From Gemmatimonadota bacterium (GTDB taxonomy: Bacteria > Gemmatimonadota > Gemmatimonadetes > Longimicrobiales > Gaopeijiaceae), in NCBI GenBank assembly GCA_030618065.1, contig JAUXEE010000016.1, positions 1-16,693 on the forward strand: DNA of 16,693 nucleotides. The letters run 5' to 3'. The notes under the pieces are model-generated. The model was not told the origin of the DNA and did no database searches. It saw only the letters and a program-made list of their open reading frames with translations. Position numbers and translations under genes: made by a program. This document shows, one piece after another, positions 1-7,742 of this stretch. The stretch's first letter is position 1, and each line of letters opens with the position of its first letter.

Positions 1-855
1 CAGGACATGGCTGGTGGAAAGCAGATAGATCACGGCCGGAATCCACACGACAGCCGCGCCCACGGCGGGAATGATGGAGGGCACGGCCATGATCGTGCCC
101 CAGAAGAGAGCTCCCTCGAGTCCGGCTACGGCGAAAGCCAGGCCTGCCAGGGTTCCCTGGATGACCCCAATGACCAGGGTGCCTTTCAAAGTGGCCCGGG
201 TCACGGAGACGAAGCGGGAAACGAGCCGATCCTCCTGGTCCGACTCGAGAGGCACGATGTACATGATCTTGGCCAACATGTCCTTCCCCGATCGGAGGAA
301 GAAGTAGTTGGCGTAGAGCATGATGCAGAGCTGAAGGATGAAGTTGAACGTGCCACGGGTAGCCGCGCCGAGCCCACTTACCAGGAACCCTCCGATGAGC
401 CGGGCGATCTCCCCGAGCTTTCCGAGGATGACCTCTCTGTCCGGGATAAGGTCCCCCACCACCGGGAGATTTCTGGCCCAGGTCCCGAAGCCGAGCTCGA
501 TGGTTCCGGGGTTCTGCGCCTGTTCCTGAATCCAAGGACCTACCGCCTCGCTGACCTTCAAAGCCTCGTTGGCAAGCATGCCGACGAAGAAGATGGTGGG
601 GCCCACGATCAGCAGGAGGATGGCCAGCACGGTCAGGACCGCGGAGGTCCGTTCCCGCCCCCTGGTTTTCTTCACCAACCACTGGAAAAAGGGGCCAGTC
701 ATCCCTGCGAGGATGGCCGCCATGAGGACCGAGATGATAAACGGTTCCACCACCCGGTAGAACCCGACGGTGATGAGCAGGGCCAGAACCAGGAGAAACC
801 ACCGCTGGAGCTGGCCCGGGGTCCCTGGGGCCTGGGACTCTTCCTTGTTGCTCAT
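1..855 (-). CDS. AI-2E family transporter (PerM/YdiK-like permease), C-terminus cut by window edge
   Basis: I translated this frame from the reverse strand; it stays open from the ATG at 855 to the first base, giving 285 residues. The family (PF01594) is a set of inner-membrane permeases of about 340-370 residues, so roughly 60-80 C-terminal residues lie outside the window. Hydrophobic segments are visible at about residues 19-50 (two close segments), 70-94, 152-187 and 224-280. The last contains the family-typical run VPSIIPAVGAAVVWIP near 258-273. Between them lies a soluble stretch (about 95-150) with the alternating charge seen in this family. A modest ribosome site (AGGA) sits 7 bases before the ATG. 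Family members have been linked to autoinducer-2 or small-solute export and Na+/H+ antiport; the substrate cannot be read from sequence. It is divergent from the dismutase gene, with 439 bases between them. Confidence 0.88.
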   Translation of the reverse strand, partial: MSNKEESQAPGTPGQLQRWFLLVLALLITVGFYRVVEPFIISVLMAAILAGMTGPFFQWLVKKTRGRERTSAVLTVLAILLLIVGPTIFFVGMLANEALKVSEAVGPWIQEQAQNPGTIELGFGTWARNLPVVGDLIPDREVILGKLGEIARLIGGFLVSGLGAATRGTFNFILQLCIMLYANYFFLRSGKDMLAKIMYIVPLESDQEDRLVSRFVSVTRATLKGTLVIGVIQGTLAGLAFAVAGLEGALFWGTIMAVPSIIPAVGAAVVWIPAVIYLLSTSHVL

Positions 856-920
856 GGAGTTTTCCTGTTGAGTTCGCGAAGGGTACTCAGGGAAGTGCCC
901 CTCCCGCGCCAGCCGTGAGT

Positions 921-941
921 GAGGCCCCCCAAAAGGGCCTC
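921..941. promoter_or_regulatory. 7-bp inverted repeat upstream of the AI-2E permease gene
   Basis: GAGGCCC (921-927) and GGGCCTC (935-941) form a perfect 7-base stem around a 7-base loop containing AAAA. It lies 66 bases upstream of the permease start and could be a 5'-leader hairpin of that transcript. There is no T-run on either side, so a rho-independent terminator is not supported. Function is unknown. Confidence 0.3.
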
Positions 942-1226
942 TGATCGGCGGATAATGTGGCACAGGAGATGGCCGCACGGCAAACGTCCTGTGGGACCCC
1001 GGAATGCCCGTGACCCATTCCTGCTAGCGTCGATTAGTGCCCGTGGCCACTATTCCACACCGCCAACCCAGACCGAGAGATGGAACGAAGCCGTTCTGGT
1101 TCAAGTTCGCCGTTCGACTGGCACGACTGACCGCGCCCGTTCAATAGGGGCCAGGAACCATCCCGAAGGGCTGGGGTTTCCTTCAACTCCGGTGACCTCT
1201 TTGCGGCCCCCGGGGAGCCCCTGAGC

Positions 1227-1246
1227 CTCGATTTCCTGAGATCGAG
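1227..1246 (+). promoter_or_regulatory. 6-bp inverted repeat in the presumed 5' leader of the superoxide dismutase gene
   Basis: CTCGAT (1227-1232) and ATCGAG (1241-1246) pair perfectly across an 8-base loop, 48 bases before the dismutase start codon. It could be an operator or a small leader hairpin. It does not match a Fur, MntR or OxyR box that I can identify. Confidence 0.25.
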
Positions 1247-1294
1247 ACAGCCGGCACCACTACCGAGAGCGTCGACCACAACAAAGGAACCACC

Positions 1295-1990
1295 ATGAGC
1301 CACATCCTCCCCGAACTCCCCTACGACTATGCGGCCCTCGAGCCCCACATCGACGCCCGAACCATGGAGATCCATCACTCCAAGCATCACCAGACCTATG
1401 TGACCAAGCTGAACGCAGCCCTGGAAGGCAGCGACGATCTCCAGTCTCGCACGGCCCTCGAGCTGGTCATGAAACTGGACTCTCTGCCCGAGAGCGTTCG
1501 AGGAGCCGTGAGAAACCACGGTGGCGGCCACCTGAACCACACCATCTTCTGGACCATCATGAGTCCAAGCGGCGGCGGGACGCCGGACGGCCTGCTCGGT
1601 GACGCCATCGACGAAGCGTTCGGTTCTTTCGCCGGATTCCAGGAGCAGTTCAGCGCCGCTGCGGGTACGGTCTTCGGAAGCGGTTGGGCCTGGCTGTGCG
1701 TGAACGATGACGGAAGTCTCAGCGTGGAAACGACGGCGAACCAGGACAACCCCATCTCTCAGGGAAAGGTGCCCATCATGGGTATCGACGTGTGGGAGCA
1801 CGCCTACTATCTCAACTATCAGAACCGGCGACCCGACTACATCAAGGCGTTCATGAATGTGGTCGATTGGGAGGCCGTAGCGGGGTACTACTCTTTGGTC
1901 CGCACGACCCAGGGAATCGTTGATCTGACCGTTTGGGCGAAAGGCAAGTGGGAAAAGCTCCAGGAGCGGCTCAGCGACCTGATGGGGTGA
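1295..1990 (+). CDS. sodA: superoxide dismutase, Mn-type (Fe/Mn family)
   Basis: This 231-residue protein dismutates superoxide to oxygen and hydrogen peroxide. All four metal ligands of the Fe/Mn family are present: His27 (in MEIHHSKHH), His82 (in GGGHLNH), Asp165 and His169 (in GIDVWEHAYYLNYQNRRPDY). The outer-sphere residues that separate Mn from Fe enzymes are of Mn type: Gly78 before the HLNH segment and Gln150 in TANQDNP. No signal peptide is visible, so it should be cytoplasmic. AAAGGA at 1283-1288 supports the chosen ATG. Most bacterial homologues are about 200-210 residues; this one has an extra tail of about 25 residues (from about 205), rich in Trp and Lys and ending KGKWEKLQERLSDLMG. 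It is monocistronic and converges on the BatD-like gene. Confidence 0.96.
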   Translation: MSHILPELPYDYAALEPHIDARTMEIHHSKHHQTYVTKLNAALEGSDDLQSRTALELVMKLDSLPESVRGAVRNHGGGHLNHTIFWTIMSPSGGGTPDGLLGDAIDEAFGSFAGFQEQFSAAAGTVFGSGWAWLCVNDDGSLSVETTANQDNPISQGKVPIMGIDVWEHAYYLNYQNRRPDYIKAFMNVVDWEAVAGYYSLVRTTQGIVDLTVWAKGKWEKLQERLSDLMG

Positions 1991-2005
1991 CCCACAGGAC
2001 GGCTC

Positions 2006-2041
2006 GCTGATGGGTGGGGAGGCAGCGCGAAGACCATCAGC
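2006..2041. terminator. candidate bidirectional terminator hairpin between convergent genes
   Basis: GCTGATGG (2006-2013) and CCATCAGC (2034-2041) form a perfect 8-base inverted repeat in the 57-base gap between the convergent dismutase and BatD-like genes. The 20-base loop is long and there is no T-run, so an intrinsic terminator is only weakly supported. The position between two convergent stop codons is the main argument for a 3'-end role. Confidence 0.35.
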
Positions 2042-2047
2042 CCGTTC

Positions 2048-3439
2048 CTAACCCGGATTGAGGTCCGACAGGCCGAAGGGACGATCTTCTTTCCGGTGGG
2101 CGCGACGGGTCTTCTCCAGTGAACTCCGGGCGTGGCGGGCGGCCCTGGCCAGGGCCGCCCCGGTCCACCTGATGTCCCCCCGGCCATAGAGATGTTCATC
2201 GAGGGTTTCTAACTCCGCCGCCAGCTCGGGCAGTTCGTGGGCCCGGGCAAGTTCCGCGAGAGGCCCCACCTCACCCCCGTCCTGCACGGCCTCCAACCAT
2301 CGGGCCAGGGCCTCACGAGCCACGCGGGACTCATTGGCCCTGCACCCCGCGAGGACCGCTTCGAAACGGCGGGATTCACTGGCCTCCCTCCCGGCCGTTC
2401 GCCGGGCCAGCCAATCCCGGATCCGGGGCAGGAGCTTTCGAACTCCCCAAACCAGTAGCAACAGCGCCATCAGGCCCCCGGCCACCGCCCGCAGCGTTCC
2501 CCAGTCTATCGGCGACTCGGGCCGCTCCGTCAGAGCAACCGCCGCTGAGTCCTGGTCCATCTCCGCCTCGAACACCGGCTCCGCCTCTGGGTTGGCCTCC
2601 ACCGTGAACTCGATGGCCGGGAGGATCTCTCGTTCGACCCGACTCCTCTCCAGGTTCCACCATGCGACCTCGATGGGTGGCAGGGTGTAGTCCCCGGGAT
2701 CCTGGGCGACGTAGGTGAGTCGCTCCACCCGGGTTCCCTCCCGAGTTTCTCCTCGCTCACCTCCGGTGTCGGTGACCCGAGCCGGATCCATGTACAGCGT
2801 GAGCCCCGGCATGGAGTCGGGGGCCAGGGGTGGGATGACGATGGACAGGGCTTCCCGGACCGAGACTGAGATTGTCCTGGAAAGGGCATCCCCCACCAGC
2901 AGGGTATCGGACCGGGGCTCAATGTCCTGTTGGGCGGTCAGGAGGGTGGTCCCGATGAAGTAGGGCAGTCCCCTGGCCTCCTCGGGGATCACCGCCTCGA
3001 AAGAGAGGGGCTGTGTGGTCAGCGTCATCTCCCTGGGCTCCCGCCCCCCCACCGTGAAGGTCACGGATATCGGCGGGATCTCGTAGACCCCGGGCAGTTG
3101 GGGGGTGATCTCGTAGGGCCGCTGCTGCCCGGCGAGGGCCGTCCTCCCCCGGCGCTCCGTGAGGTTCAGGGAACGCCCCGGCGGAGAGGTGATGGTGTTG
3201 CGGATCTGGATCTCCTCGAACTGGGGCGCACCCCGAAAGAAGCCGGGGACAAAAATGGCCACGGTGATCCGCACCGGTTGACCCACCACCACAGTGGGCC
3301 CGGGAGAAAGCTCCGACCGGATGTAGGGCTCTGCCTCCTGGGCGATGACGGTGGGGCTCCAGCCCAGTCCGGTGGGCGCCAGGAGGAGGAGGACGCCCAC
3401 AGCCCGGAGGACCGTTGGCCCAAAGCCGGCGCGTATCAT
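2048..3439 (-). CDS. BatD-like exported, membrane-anchored protein (last gene of the Bat operon)
   Basis: This 463-residue protein has the BatD/oxygen-tolerance layout. A signal peptide occupies residues 1-33 (likely cleavage after VIA, before QEAEP). A large beta-rich periplasmic region (about 36-300) follows, including GPTVVVGQPVRITV near 48-61, a typical start of a BatD repeat. One transmembrane helix spans about 315-337, followed by a charged cytoplasmic alpha-helical tail (340-463). I chose the ATG at 3439 rather than an upstream in-frame start at 3532 because it begins the signal peptide, has GGGAGG just upstream, and overlaps the BatB stop by ATGA (4 bases), implying translational coupling. 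BatD is required with BatA/BatB for aerotolerance-type phenotypes in some bacteria; its biochemistry is unresolved. As last gene, it probably interacts with the VWA proteins across the periplasmic face. Confidence 0.85.
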   Translation of the reverse strand: MIRAGFGPTVLRAVGVLLLLAPTGLGWSPTVIAQEAEPYIRSELSPGPTVVVGQPVRITVAIFVPGFFRGAPQFEEIQIRNTITSPPGRSLNLTERRGRTALAGQQRPYEITPQLPGVYEIPPISVTFTVGGREPREMTLTTQPLSFEAVIPEEARGLPYFIGTTLLTAQQDIEPRSDTLLVGDALSRTISVSVREALSIVIPPLAPDSMPGLTLYMDPARVTDTGGERGETREGTRVERLTYVAQDPGDYTLPPIEVAWWNLERSRVEREILPAIEFTVEANPEAEPVFEAEMDQDSAAVALTERPESPIDWGTLRAVAGGLMALLLLVWGVRKLLPRIRDWLARRTAGREASESRRFEAVLAGCRANESRVAREALARWLEAVQDGGEVGPLAELARAHELPELAAELETLDEHLYGRGDIRWTGAALARAARHARSSLEKTRRAHRKEDRPFGLSDLNPG

Positions 3440-5130
3440 CGGCCTCCCTCCCCAACCCCGGTCTGCTGGCGCTCCAACAGGAACCGGTTTCGAAGGTAGT
3501 CTGCCGGGCTGGTCTGGAGGCCGCGGAGCCACATGGCCTCGATCTGCTCCTCGGAAAGGAAGTCCATGGGGACTTCCCCTGGCGAGCCCTCTTCGCCCTC
3601 TTCGTCGAATTCCACCGCGTCCGGATCGAAGCTCGGATCCTCGTTCCGCTCCGGAGGCGCCTCCTCTTCCGGGGGCGGCGGGATCACTGATGCCACCAGC
3701 TCCCGATTCGCCTGCGCCTGAGCCCAGTCCGATCGGGCGGCCAGGGCCGCGTCGAAGCTGGCCAGGGCGGTCTCGTAATCACCGGTGAGGGCGTAGGCGT
3801 TCCCGAGGTTGAAGGCGGAATCGGGGGTGTCCTCCCGGGCGAACCAGAGGATGGCGTTCTCGAAGTCCCCGGCCCGGTAATACGCCGTCGCCTTCCAATG
3901 GGGTTCTTCGAACCGCTCTGCTGCCTCCAGGTAACGGCCCTCCTCCAGGAGCCGCATCCCCTGCTGGTCTCGAGTCCACCACAGGTCCAGCCATCGCTGA
4001 GCCCACCGACCCGGGGATTCGATCGTGGCCTCGGCTTCCGCTGGCGCCGCCTCCAAGCTCTCTTCCTGTGCAGAGGCCGGCCCTGCTCCAATGCCCAATG
4101 CCAGCGCGGCCAATATGCCGGCCCATTGGACCGTCCACCCGCGACGGAACATTCCCAGGAAGACCAGGAGGGTGGGAATCACGAGCCACCACCCCTCGTC
4201 TTTCCATCGGGTACCCCCGGCCTCCGCCCGTCGGGCCGCCAGATTGCTCTGGACCCTTCGCTGGACGCGTTCAACGTCGGTATCGTCCACGGTGGAGCTC
4301 ATGACGTCGGCGGCCCCACGGTCCTTGAGGGCCTGGAGCCCCACCTCATCCAGCGTGGCGGTAACCCGCTGGCCCGAGGCGTCGGTGCGGAACCGGTTCT
4401 GGCCGGTGGGGATCGGCCCGCCCTCCCGCGTCCCGATGGCCAGAACCATCACCAGGTCCCGGGTGCCCTCGTTGTGCTGGACGAAAGTCTCGGTGTGCTC
4501 CACTCCGATCCCGTCGGTGATGAACAGGATCGTTCCCGGTATCGTGTCCCGAAGCATCATCTCCCCGGCCAACCTGAGAGCCGCGCCGGCATCCTTCCCC
4601 TCTACCGGCATGATGTCGGTCCTGAGATCGGTGACATAGGTCTGGAGGACCGACGGATCGTCGGTGAAGGGCAGCACCGAGTGGGCCGTCCCGGAATATA
4701 CGATGAGGCCGGTCCGGGCTCCTTTCCGCCGTGCGAGGATATCGGACACCTTCTGCTTGGCCCTCTCCAGCCGCGTCGGGGCCACATCAACCGCATCCAT
4801 GGTTACCCCCAAATCCACGGCGATGACCAGGGGGGCCACGTCCTCGGTAAACGGCGTCTCCTCTCGTTCCCAGGTGGGCCCCGCCAGACCCACCGAACCC
4901 AGAGCCACGGCCAGTGCCGTGGCGTGAGCCGGGCGGAACCAGCTTCGGGACCCGGATGACACCAGTAGATGCTTCAATAGATGGGGCTCGATGATCCCCG
5001 TCCACGCGCGACTCCGGTCCTCCCGGAGGAAAGCCAGTCCATAGAGGACGGCTCCAAGGGGGATGCCGAGCAGGAGCCAGGGACGGAGGAAATGGAAGTC
5101 ACCCACGAGGGCCCGGAAGAGCTCAGACAT
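3436..5130 (-). CDS. BatB-like VWA-domain protein fused to TPR repeats (BatB-BatC type)
   Basis: This 564-residue inner-membrane protein has N-terminal helices (about 15-34 and 69-83), a von Willebrand factor A domain (about 98-290), two further helices (about 313-327 and 332-352), a TPR region (about 384-478, with NLGNAYALTGDYETALASFD as the clearest repeat) and an acidic Pro/Glu-rich stretch (about 482-520). The end, WLRGLQTSPADYLRNRFLLE, matches the usual C-terminus of BatB/BatC fusions. The MIDAS is unusual: canonical DxSxS reads DLGVT (Asp105, Gly107, Thr109), so the first Ser is lost, while Asp206 in ITDG is kept. I prefer the ATG at 5130: GGAGG at 5136-5140 is 5 bases upstream and the overlap with BatA is 8 bases. 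The ATG at 5142 is the alternative and would add 4 residues. It probably serves as scaffold between BatA and the TPR-bound partners. Confidence 0.87.
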   Translation of the reverse strand: MSELFRALVGDFHFLRPWLLLGIPLGAVLYGLAFLREDRSRAWTGIIEPHLLKHLLVSSGSRSWFRPAHATALAVALGSVGLAGPTWEREETPFTEDVAPLVIAVDLGVTMDAVDVAPTRLERAKQKVSDILARRKGARTGLIVYSGTAHSVLPFTDDPSVLQTYVTDLRTDIMPVEGKDAGAALRLAGEMMLRDTIPGTILFITDGIGVEHTETFVQHNEGTRDLVMVLAIGTREGGPIPTGQNRFRTDASGQRVTATLDEVGLQALKDRGAADVMSSTVDDTDVERVQRRVQSNLAARRAEAGGTRWKDEGWWLVIPTLLVFLGMFRRGWTVQWAGILAALALGIGAGPASAQEESLEAAPAEAEATIESPGRWAQRWLDLWWTRDQQGMRLLEEGRYLEAAERFEEPHWKATAYYRAGDFENAILWFAREDTPDSAFNLGNAYALTGDYETALASFDAALAARSDWAQAQANRELVASVIPPPPEEEAPPERNEDPSFDPDAVEFDEEGEEGSPGEVPMDFLSEEQIEAMWLRGLQTSPADYLRNRFLLERQQTGVGEGGR

Positions 5131-6157
5131 GGGCCCCTCCATGCTTGGCTTCGGGGCCGGGGCCTGCCGAACCTCCCCATACCCGGCGCACCAGGGCGGC
5201 CAAGTGAAGGATCAGGTGCATCACGACGAACAGGACCAGGGCGAGGCCCAAGGGGAACATATAAAGGGGGCGTGTGGGCCGGTAGGAGATTGTCTCGAAC
5301 TCCTGGGGCTCCAGCTCGTCGAGTTGCGCGTAGACCGCCTCCAGCGCCTCCCGGTCGCCGGCCATGAACGAGACACCACCGGTCACCTCGGCGATGTCGT
5401 CCAGGGCCTCTTGATCGAAGAGCCCCTCGTCCGCACTTCCGGGATTCCCGAACCCTATGGTGTGGACCGTGATTCCCTCGCCTCCCGCCAGGCTGGCCGC
5501 CCGGGCCACCGGGACCTTGCTACCGGTGTCGTTTCCGTCGGTGAGAAGCACAAGGACCCTCTGAGAAGCGGGGCTGTCCTCGAACGTATTTATGGCGAGT
5601 CCTATGGCATCCCCGAGCATGGTCTGTGGACCGGGCGTGCCCACGGCGGCTTGGGAGAGCAGCTCCCGTACCAGCTCGTGATCCAACGTGAACGGGGCCT
5701 GGAGGTAGGGGGCCGTCCCGAAGAACATGAGGCCGATCCGGTCGCCTTCCCGACGGGCGATGAACCCGTCCAGAACCTCCTGAACCGCAATCAGACGGGC
5801 CTGAGGCCGGCCCTCGACGTCTCGCATGTCCCGGGTTTCCATGGAGCCGGACAGGTCCACCGCCAAGAGCAGGTCACGGGCCGATTCGATCTTTTCCAGA
5901 GGAGGCTCCACCCATACGGGTCGGGTCAGAGCCGCCAGCAGTAAAACCCAGATCAGAGGTGCGAGCAACCACTGGAAGAGTGTCCGCCGGAGGACGACAG
6001 CGCCTTCAGATGGCGCCTCGCCGGCCGCTCCCGCCACCGACTCGAAGAAGGGGATACGGACCCCTTCCTGCCTCGACCGGTAGGGCTTCACCAGCCAGAA
6101 CACGATCAACGGAAGCGGGAGCGCCAGGGCCATCCACGGGAGCTGGAATTCAAGCAT
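5123..6157 (-). CDS. BatA-like VWA-domain membrane protein
   Basis: This 344-residue protein has the BatA plan: N-terminal helix (about 8-23), a second helix (about 62-77), a VWA domain (about 94-285) and a C-terminal helix (about 298-322) followed by a short cytoplasmic tail. The MIDAS is complete: DLSGS (Asp101, Ser103, Ser105), Thr179 in GPQTMLGDAI, and Asp207 in LLTDGND. It should therefore bind a divalent metal and a protein ligand on the periplasmic side. The true start is the ATG at 6157, not the longer open frame back to 6340, because MLEFQLPWMALALPL opens the first membrane segment, as is usual in BatA. The start overlaps the upstream DUF4381 stop in the 8-base string ATGCTTGA, indicating coupled translation. 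With the intact MIDAS here and the degenerate one in the BatB-like neighbour, BatA is the likelier metal-dependent binder of the pair. Confidence 0.92.
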   Translation of the reverse strand: MLEFQLPWMALALPLPLIVFWLVKPYRSRQEGVRIPFFESVAGAAGEAPSEGAVVLRRTLFQWLLAPLIWVLLLAALTRPVWVEPPLEKIESARDLLLAVDLSGSMETRDMRDVEGRPQARLIAVQEVLDGFIARREGDRIGLMFFGTAPYLQAPFTLDHELVRELLSQAAVGTPGPQTMLGDAIGLAINTFEDSPASQRVLVLLTDGNDTGSKVPVARAASLAGGEGITVHTIGFGNPGSADEGLFDQEALDDIAEVTGGVSFMAGDREALEAVYAQLDELEPQEFETISYRPTRPLYMFPLGLALVLFVVMHLILHLAALVRRVWGGSAGPGPEAKHGGAHV

Positions 6158-6752
6158 GGCTCGCCTCGTGGCTCTCGATCCAGCTCCGAACCTCTCGGAA
6201 CAGAGCGTCCACCGAACCGGACTCCAGGGCAGAAACCTGCGGCTCGGGAAGGTACCCCACCGCCTCGACCTCCCTGCCGGGCCCCGTAGCGAATCCGTCT
6301 CCAGGGTAGTGAGCGTCGAGATAGTCCAGCCAGGCGGCACCGGACAGCGAGGCGACCGTTGCCCGTTCGTCAGCGGAAAGGGCTACTCGCCGCAGAAGCG
6401 CAGGCAGGGTGCGGAGGGCCTCGATCTTTCCCGCTCCAGCCTGAGTGACGACCTTCGAAAGCACCTTCAGTTCGGCCAGCGCCTCTCTGCGGTAGCGGTT
6501 CCGGCAGTATCGGCGGTACTCCGCCACCCCGGCCGCGAACAGGGCCAGGATCAAAAGTCCGGCCAGGAGCTTCCAACCCACCGTCACCGGGGTGAACGAC
6601 ACCGCTTCCGGGACCACGATATCCGCAAGGGCGTCGAGGCGGGGGTCCGGGGCTGGGAGGTCGGCCTCCTGACCTGGGATTGTCTGGGCTGCCTGAGCTA
6701 TCCGGGACATCAACGATATCGAAGCCAGAACCGCCTTCGCCACGACGCTCAA
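6150..6752 (-). CDS. DUF4381 domain-containing membrane protein
   Basis: This 200-residue protein matches DUF4381, small membrane proteins found between DUF58 and VWA genes in Bat-type operons. The recognisable parts are a short lead with IVVPEAVSFTPVTVGW (about 45-60), one transmembrane helix (about 60-77), the basic run YRRYCRNRYRREALAEL (about 79-95) just inside the membrane, and a helical cytoplasmic domain with LLRRVALSADERATVASLSG and the Trp-ending C-terminus typical of the family. The chosen start is TTG at 6752: GGAGG (6759-6763) sits 6 bases upstream, it overlaps the DUF58 stop as TTGA, and it gives a signal-like N-terminus ending IAQAAQ. The first ATG, at 6710, would remove 14 residues and the charged start of that segment. 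Function is unknown; by position it probably links the DUF58 protein to the membrane VWA pair. Confidence 0.85.
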   Translation of the reverse strand: MSVVAKAVLASISLMSRIAQAAQTIPGQEADLPAPDPRLDALADIVVPEAVSFTPVTVGWKLLAGLLILALFAAGVAEYRRYCRNRYRREALAELKVLSKVVTQAGAGKIEALRTLPALLRRVALSADERATVASLSGAAWLDYLDAHYPGDGFATGPGREVEAVGYLPEPQVSALESGSVDALFREVRSWIESHEASHA

Positions 6753-7729
6753 CGGCGACCTCCACCGGTCAGGCGGATGAGCTGATCCACCGGGTCCTCG
6801 GCGGTGGAGATGGGCAGCACCGGAACCCCCAGAGAGGTTTGCCAGTCCATGATCCGGGCCGCCCGTTCTTCAGAGAACGCTTGGACCTGCTCCCGGATCT
6901 TCCCCTGGGTTCCTCGCACCTCGGCCTGCAAACGCCCGTCGCTCACCACCAGGTCGACGCCCGAGGGGATCATGCGACTCGTTGGGTCATGGATGAGGAA
7001 GACCACGACGTCGTTGTGGATGGCCAACCGGGTGATGAGGCGGGTGGTCTCGTCGTCGGCGCCGTCGAAATCGGACAACACTGCCACGATGTAGTCGTGC
7101 CCAGCCAACCGGGCCACCGAGCTCAGGGCCTGGTTCAGGGCCTGCCGGTTCGGTTGGACCGAGCTGTCGGCCCGAAGCGCCTGGTTCTGGCTCAGGACCT
7201 GATGGAGAATGTTCAGGACCGTGCGTCTACTGCGCTGTGGACGTACCTCCACGGTCTCCTCGTCGTTGAAGACAATGGCCCCCACTCGATCGCCCTCGTC
7301 GAAAACGCGCCAGGCTCCCAGAGCGGCCATCTCGGCCGCCACCACAGACTTCAGGGCTCGCACGGTCCCAAAGAACATGTTGATGCGCTGATCCACTACT
7401 ATGATGGCCGGGCGGTCACGTTCCTCGGTATAGACCCGGACGTGGGTTTCCCGGGTCCGAGCGGTGATCTTCCAGTCGATGGTTCGGATGTCATCCCCGG
7501 GGAGGTATTTCCGAATCTCCTCGAAGTTCAGCCCCCGACCCCGCATGCGGGATGCGTGGCGGCCCGCCAGAAGCGATTCAATGGGTTGCTTGGGGAGAAA
7601 GGAAAACCCCCGTGCCCTCGGGCGCATGCGGATGAGATCCTCCAGGGTGACGTGCACTCCGGCAGCACCTCCCACGGAGGGCGCCTGTCGGCGGGCGACG
7701 CCCGCGCGAGCCCGGTCTCGAGTGGCCAC
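6749..7729 (-). CDS. DUF58 domain protein (VWA-like, Bat operon)
   Basis: This 326-residue soluble protein carries the DUF58 signature GLNFEEIRKYLPGDDIRTID followed by WKITART (about 66-92), then a VWA-like Rossmann half beginning AIIVVDQRINMFFG (about 108-121), with SDFDGADDE further on. In the VWA-like part the metal-site string reads DQRIN rather than DxSxS, common in this branch, so metal binding is doubtful. No membrane segment is visible. The start is GTG at 7729, 13 bases after the MoxR stop, with a G-rich ribosome site upstream; the first residues are a basic, probably disordered leader. DUF58 proteins are almost always encoded next to a MoxR ATPase and are thought to be its partner or substrate; the exact activity is not established. 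Confidence 0.9.
   Translation of the reverse strand: MATRDRARAGVARRQAPSVGGAAGVHVTLEDLIRMRPRARGFSFLPKQPIESLLAGRHASRMRGRGLNFEEIRKYLPGDDIRTIDWKITARTRETHVRVYTEERDRPAIIVVDQRINMFFGTVRALKSVVAAEMAALGAWRVFDEGDRVGAIVFNDEETVEVRPQRSRRTVLNILHQVLSQNQALRADSSVQPNRQALNQALSSVARLAGHDYIVAVLSDFDGADDETTRLITRLAIHNDVVVFLIHDPTSRMIPSGVDLVVSDGRLQAEVRGTQGKIREQVQAFSEERAARIMDWQTSLGVPVLPISTAEDPVDQLIRLTGGGRR
6759..6763 (-). promoter_or_regulatory. ribosome binding site fixing the TTG start of the DUF4381 gene
   Basis: The minus strand reads GGAGG here, 6 bases before the TTG at 6750-6752. No ATG or GTG in frame has a comparable site, so this decides the start. It lies inside the end of the DUF58 coding sequence. Confidence 0.6.
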
Positions 7730-7742
7730 TGAGCCGCTCCCC

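Larger units (their letters stand above)
856..1294. other. non-coding divergent region between the AI-2E permease and superoxide dismutase genes
   Basis: This 439-base stretch separates two divergent genes and should hold both promoters. Open frames across it (for example plus-strand 919-1224) have no recognisable protein character, so I regard it as non-coding. I can see two short inverted repeats, listed separately, and a GATAAT hexamer at 950-955, but no well-spaced -35/-10 pair that I would defend. There is no tRNA, riboswitch or mobile-element signature that I recognise. Confidence 0.5.

Noticed and set aside
7..918. 303-residue plus-strand open frame over the AI-2E permease
   Set aside because: Its product is hydrophilic, Gly/Asp/His/Pro-rich and low in complexity, typical of the antisense of a GC-rich membrane protein. 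The minus strand gives a clear permease.
919..1224. 101-residue open frame in the divergent region before the dismutase gene
   Set aside because: No ribosome site, no recognisable domain and Arg/Pro-rich composition; most likely a chance frame in high-GC DNA.
1034..1801. 255-residue minus-strand open frame opposite the dismutase gene
   Set aside because: It is antisense to a gene with all catalytic residues intact and has no family features.
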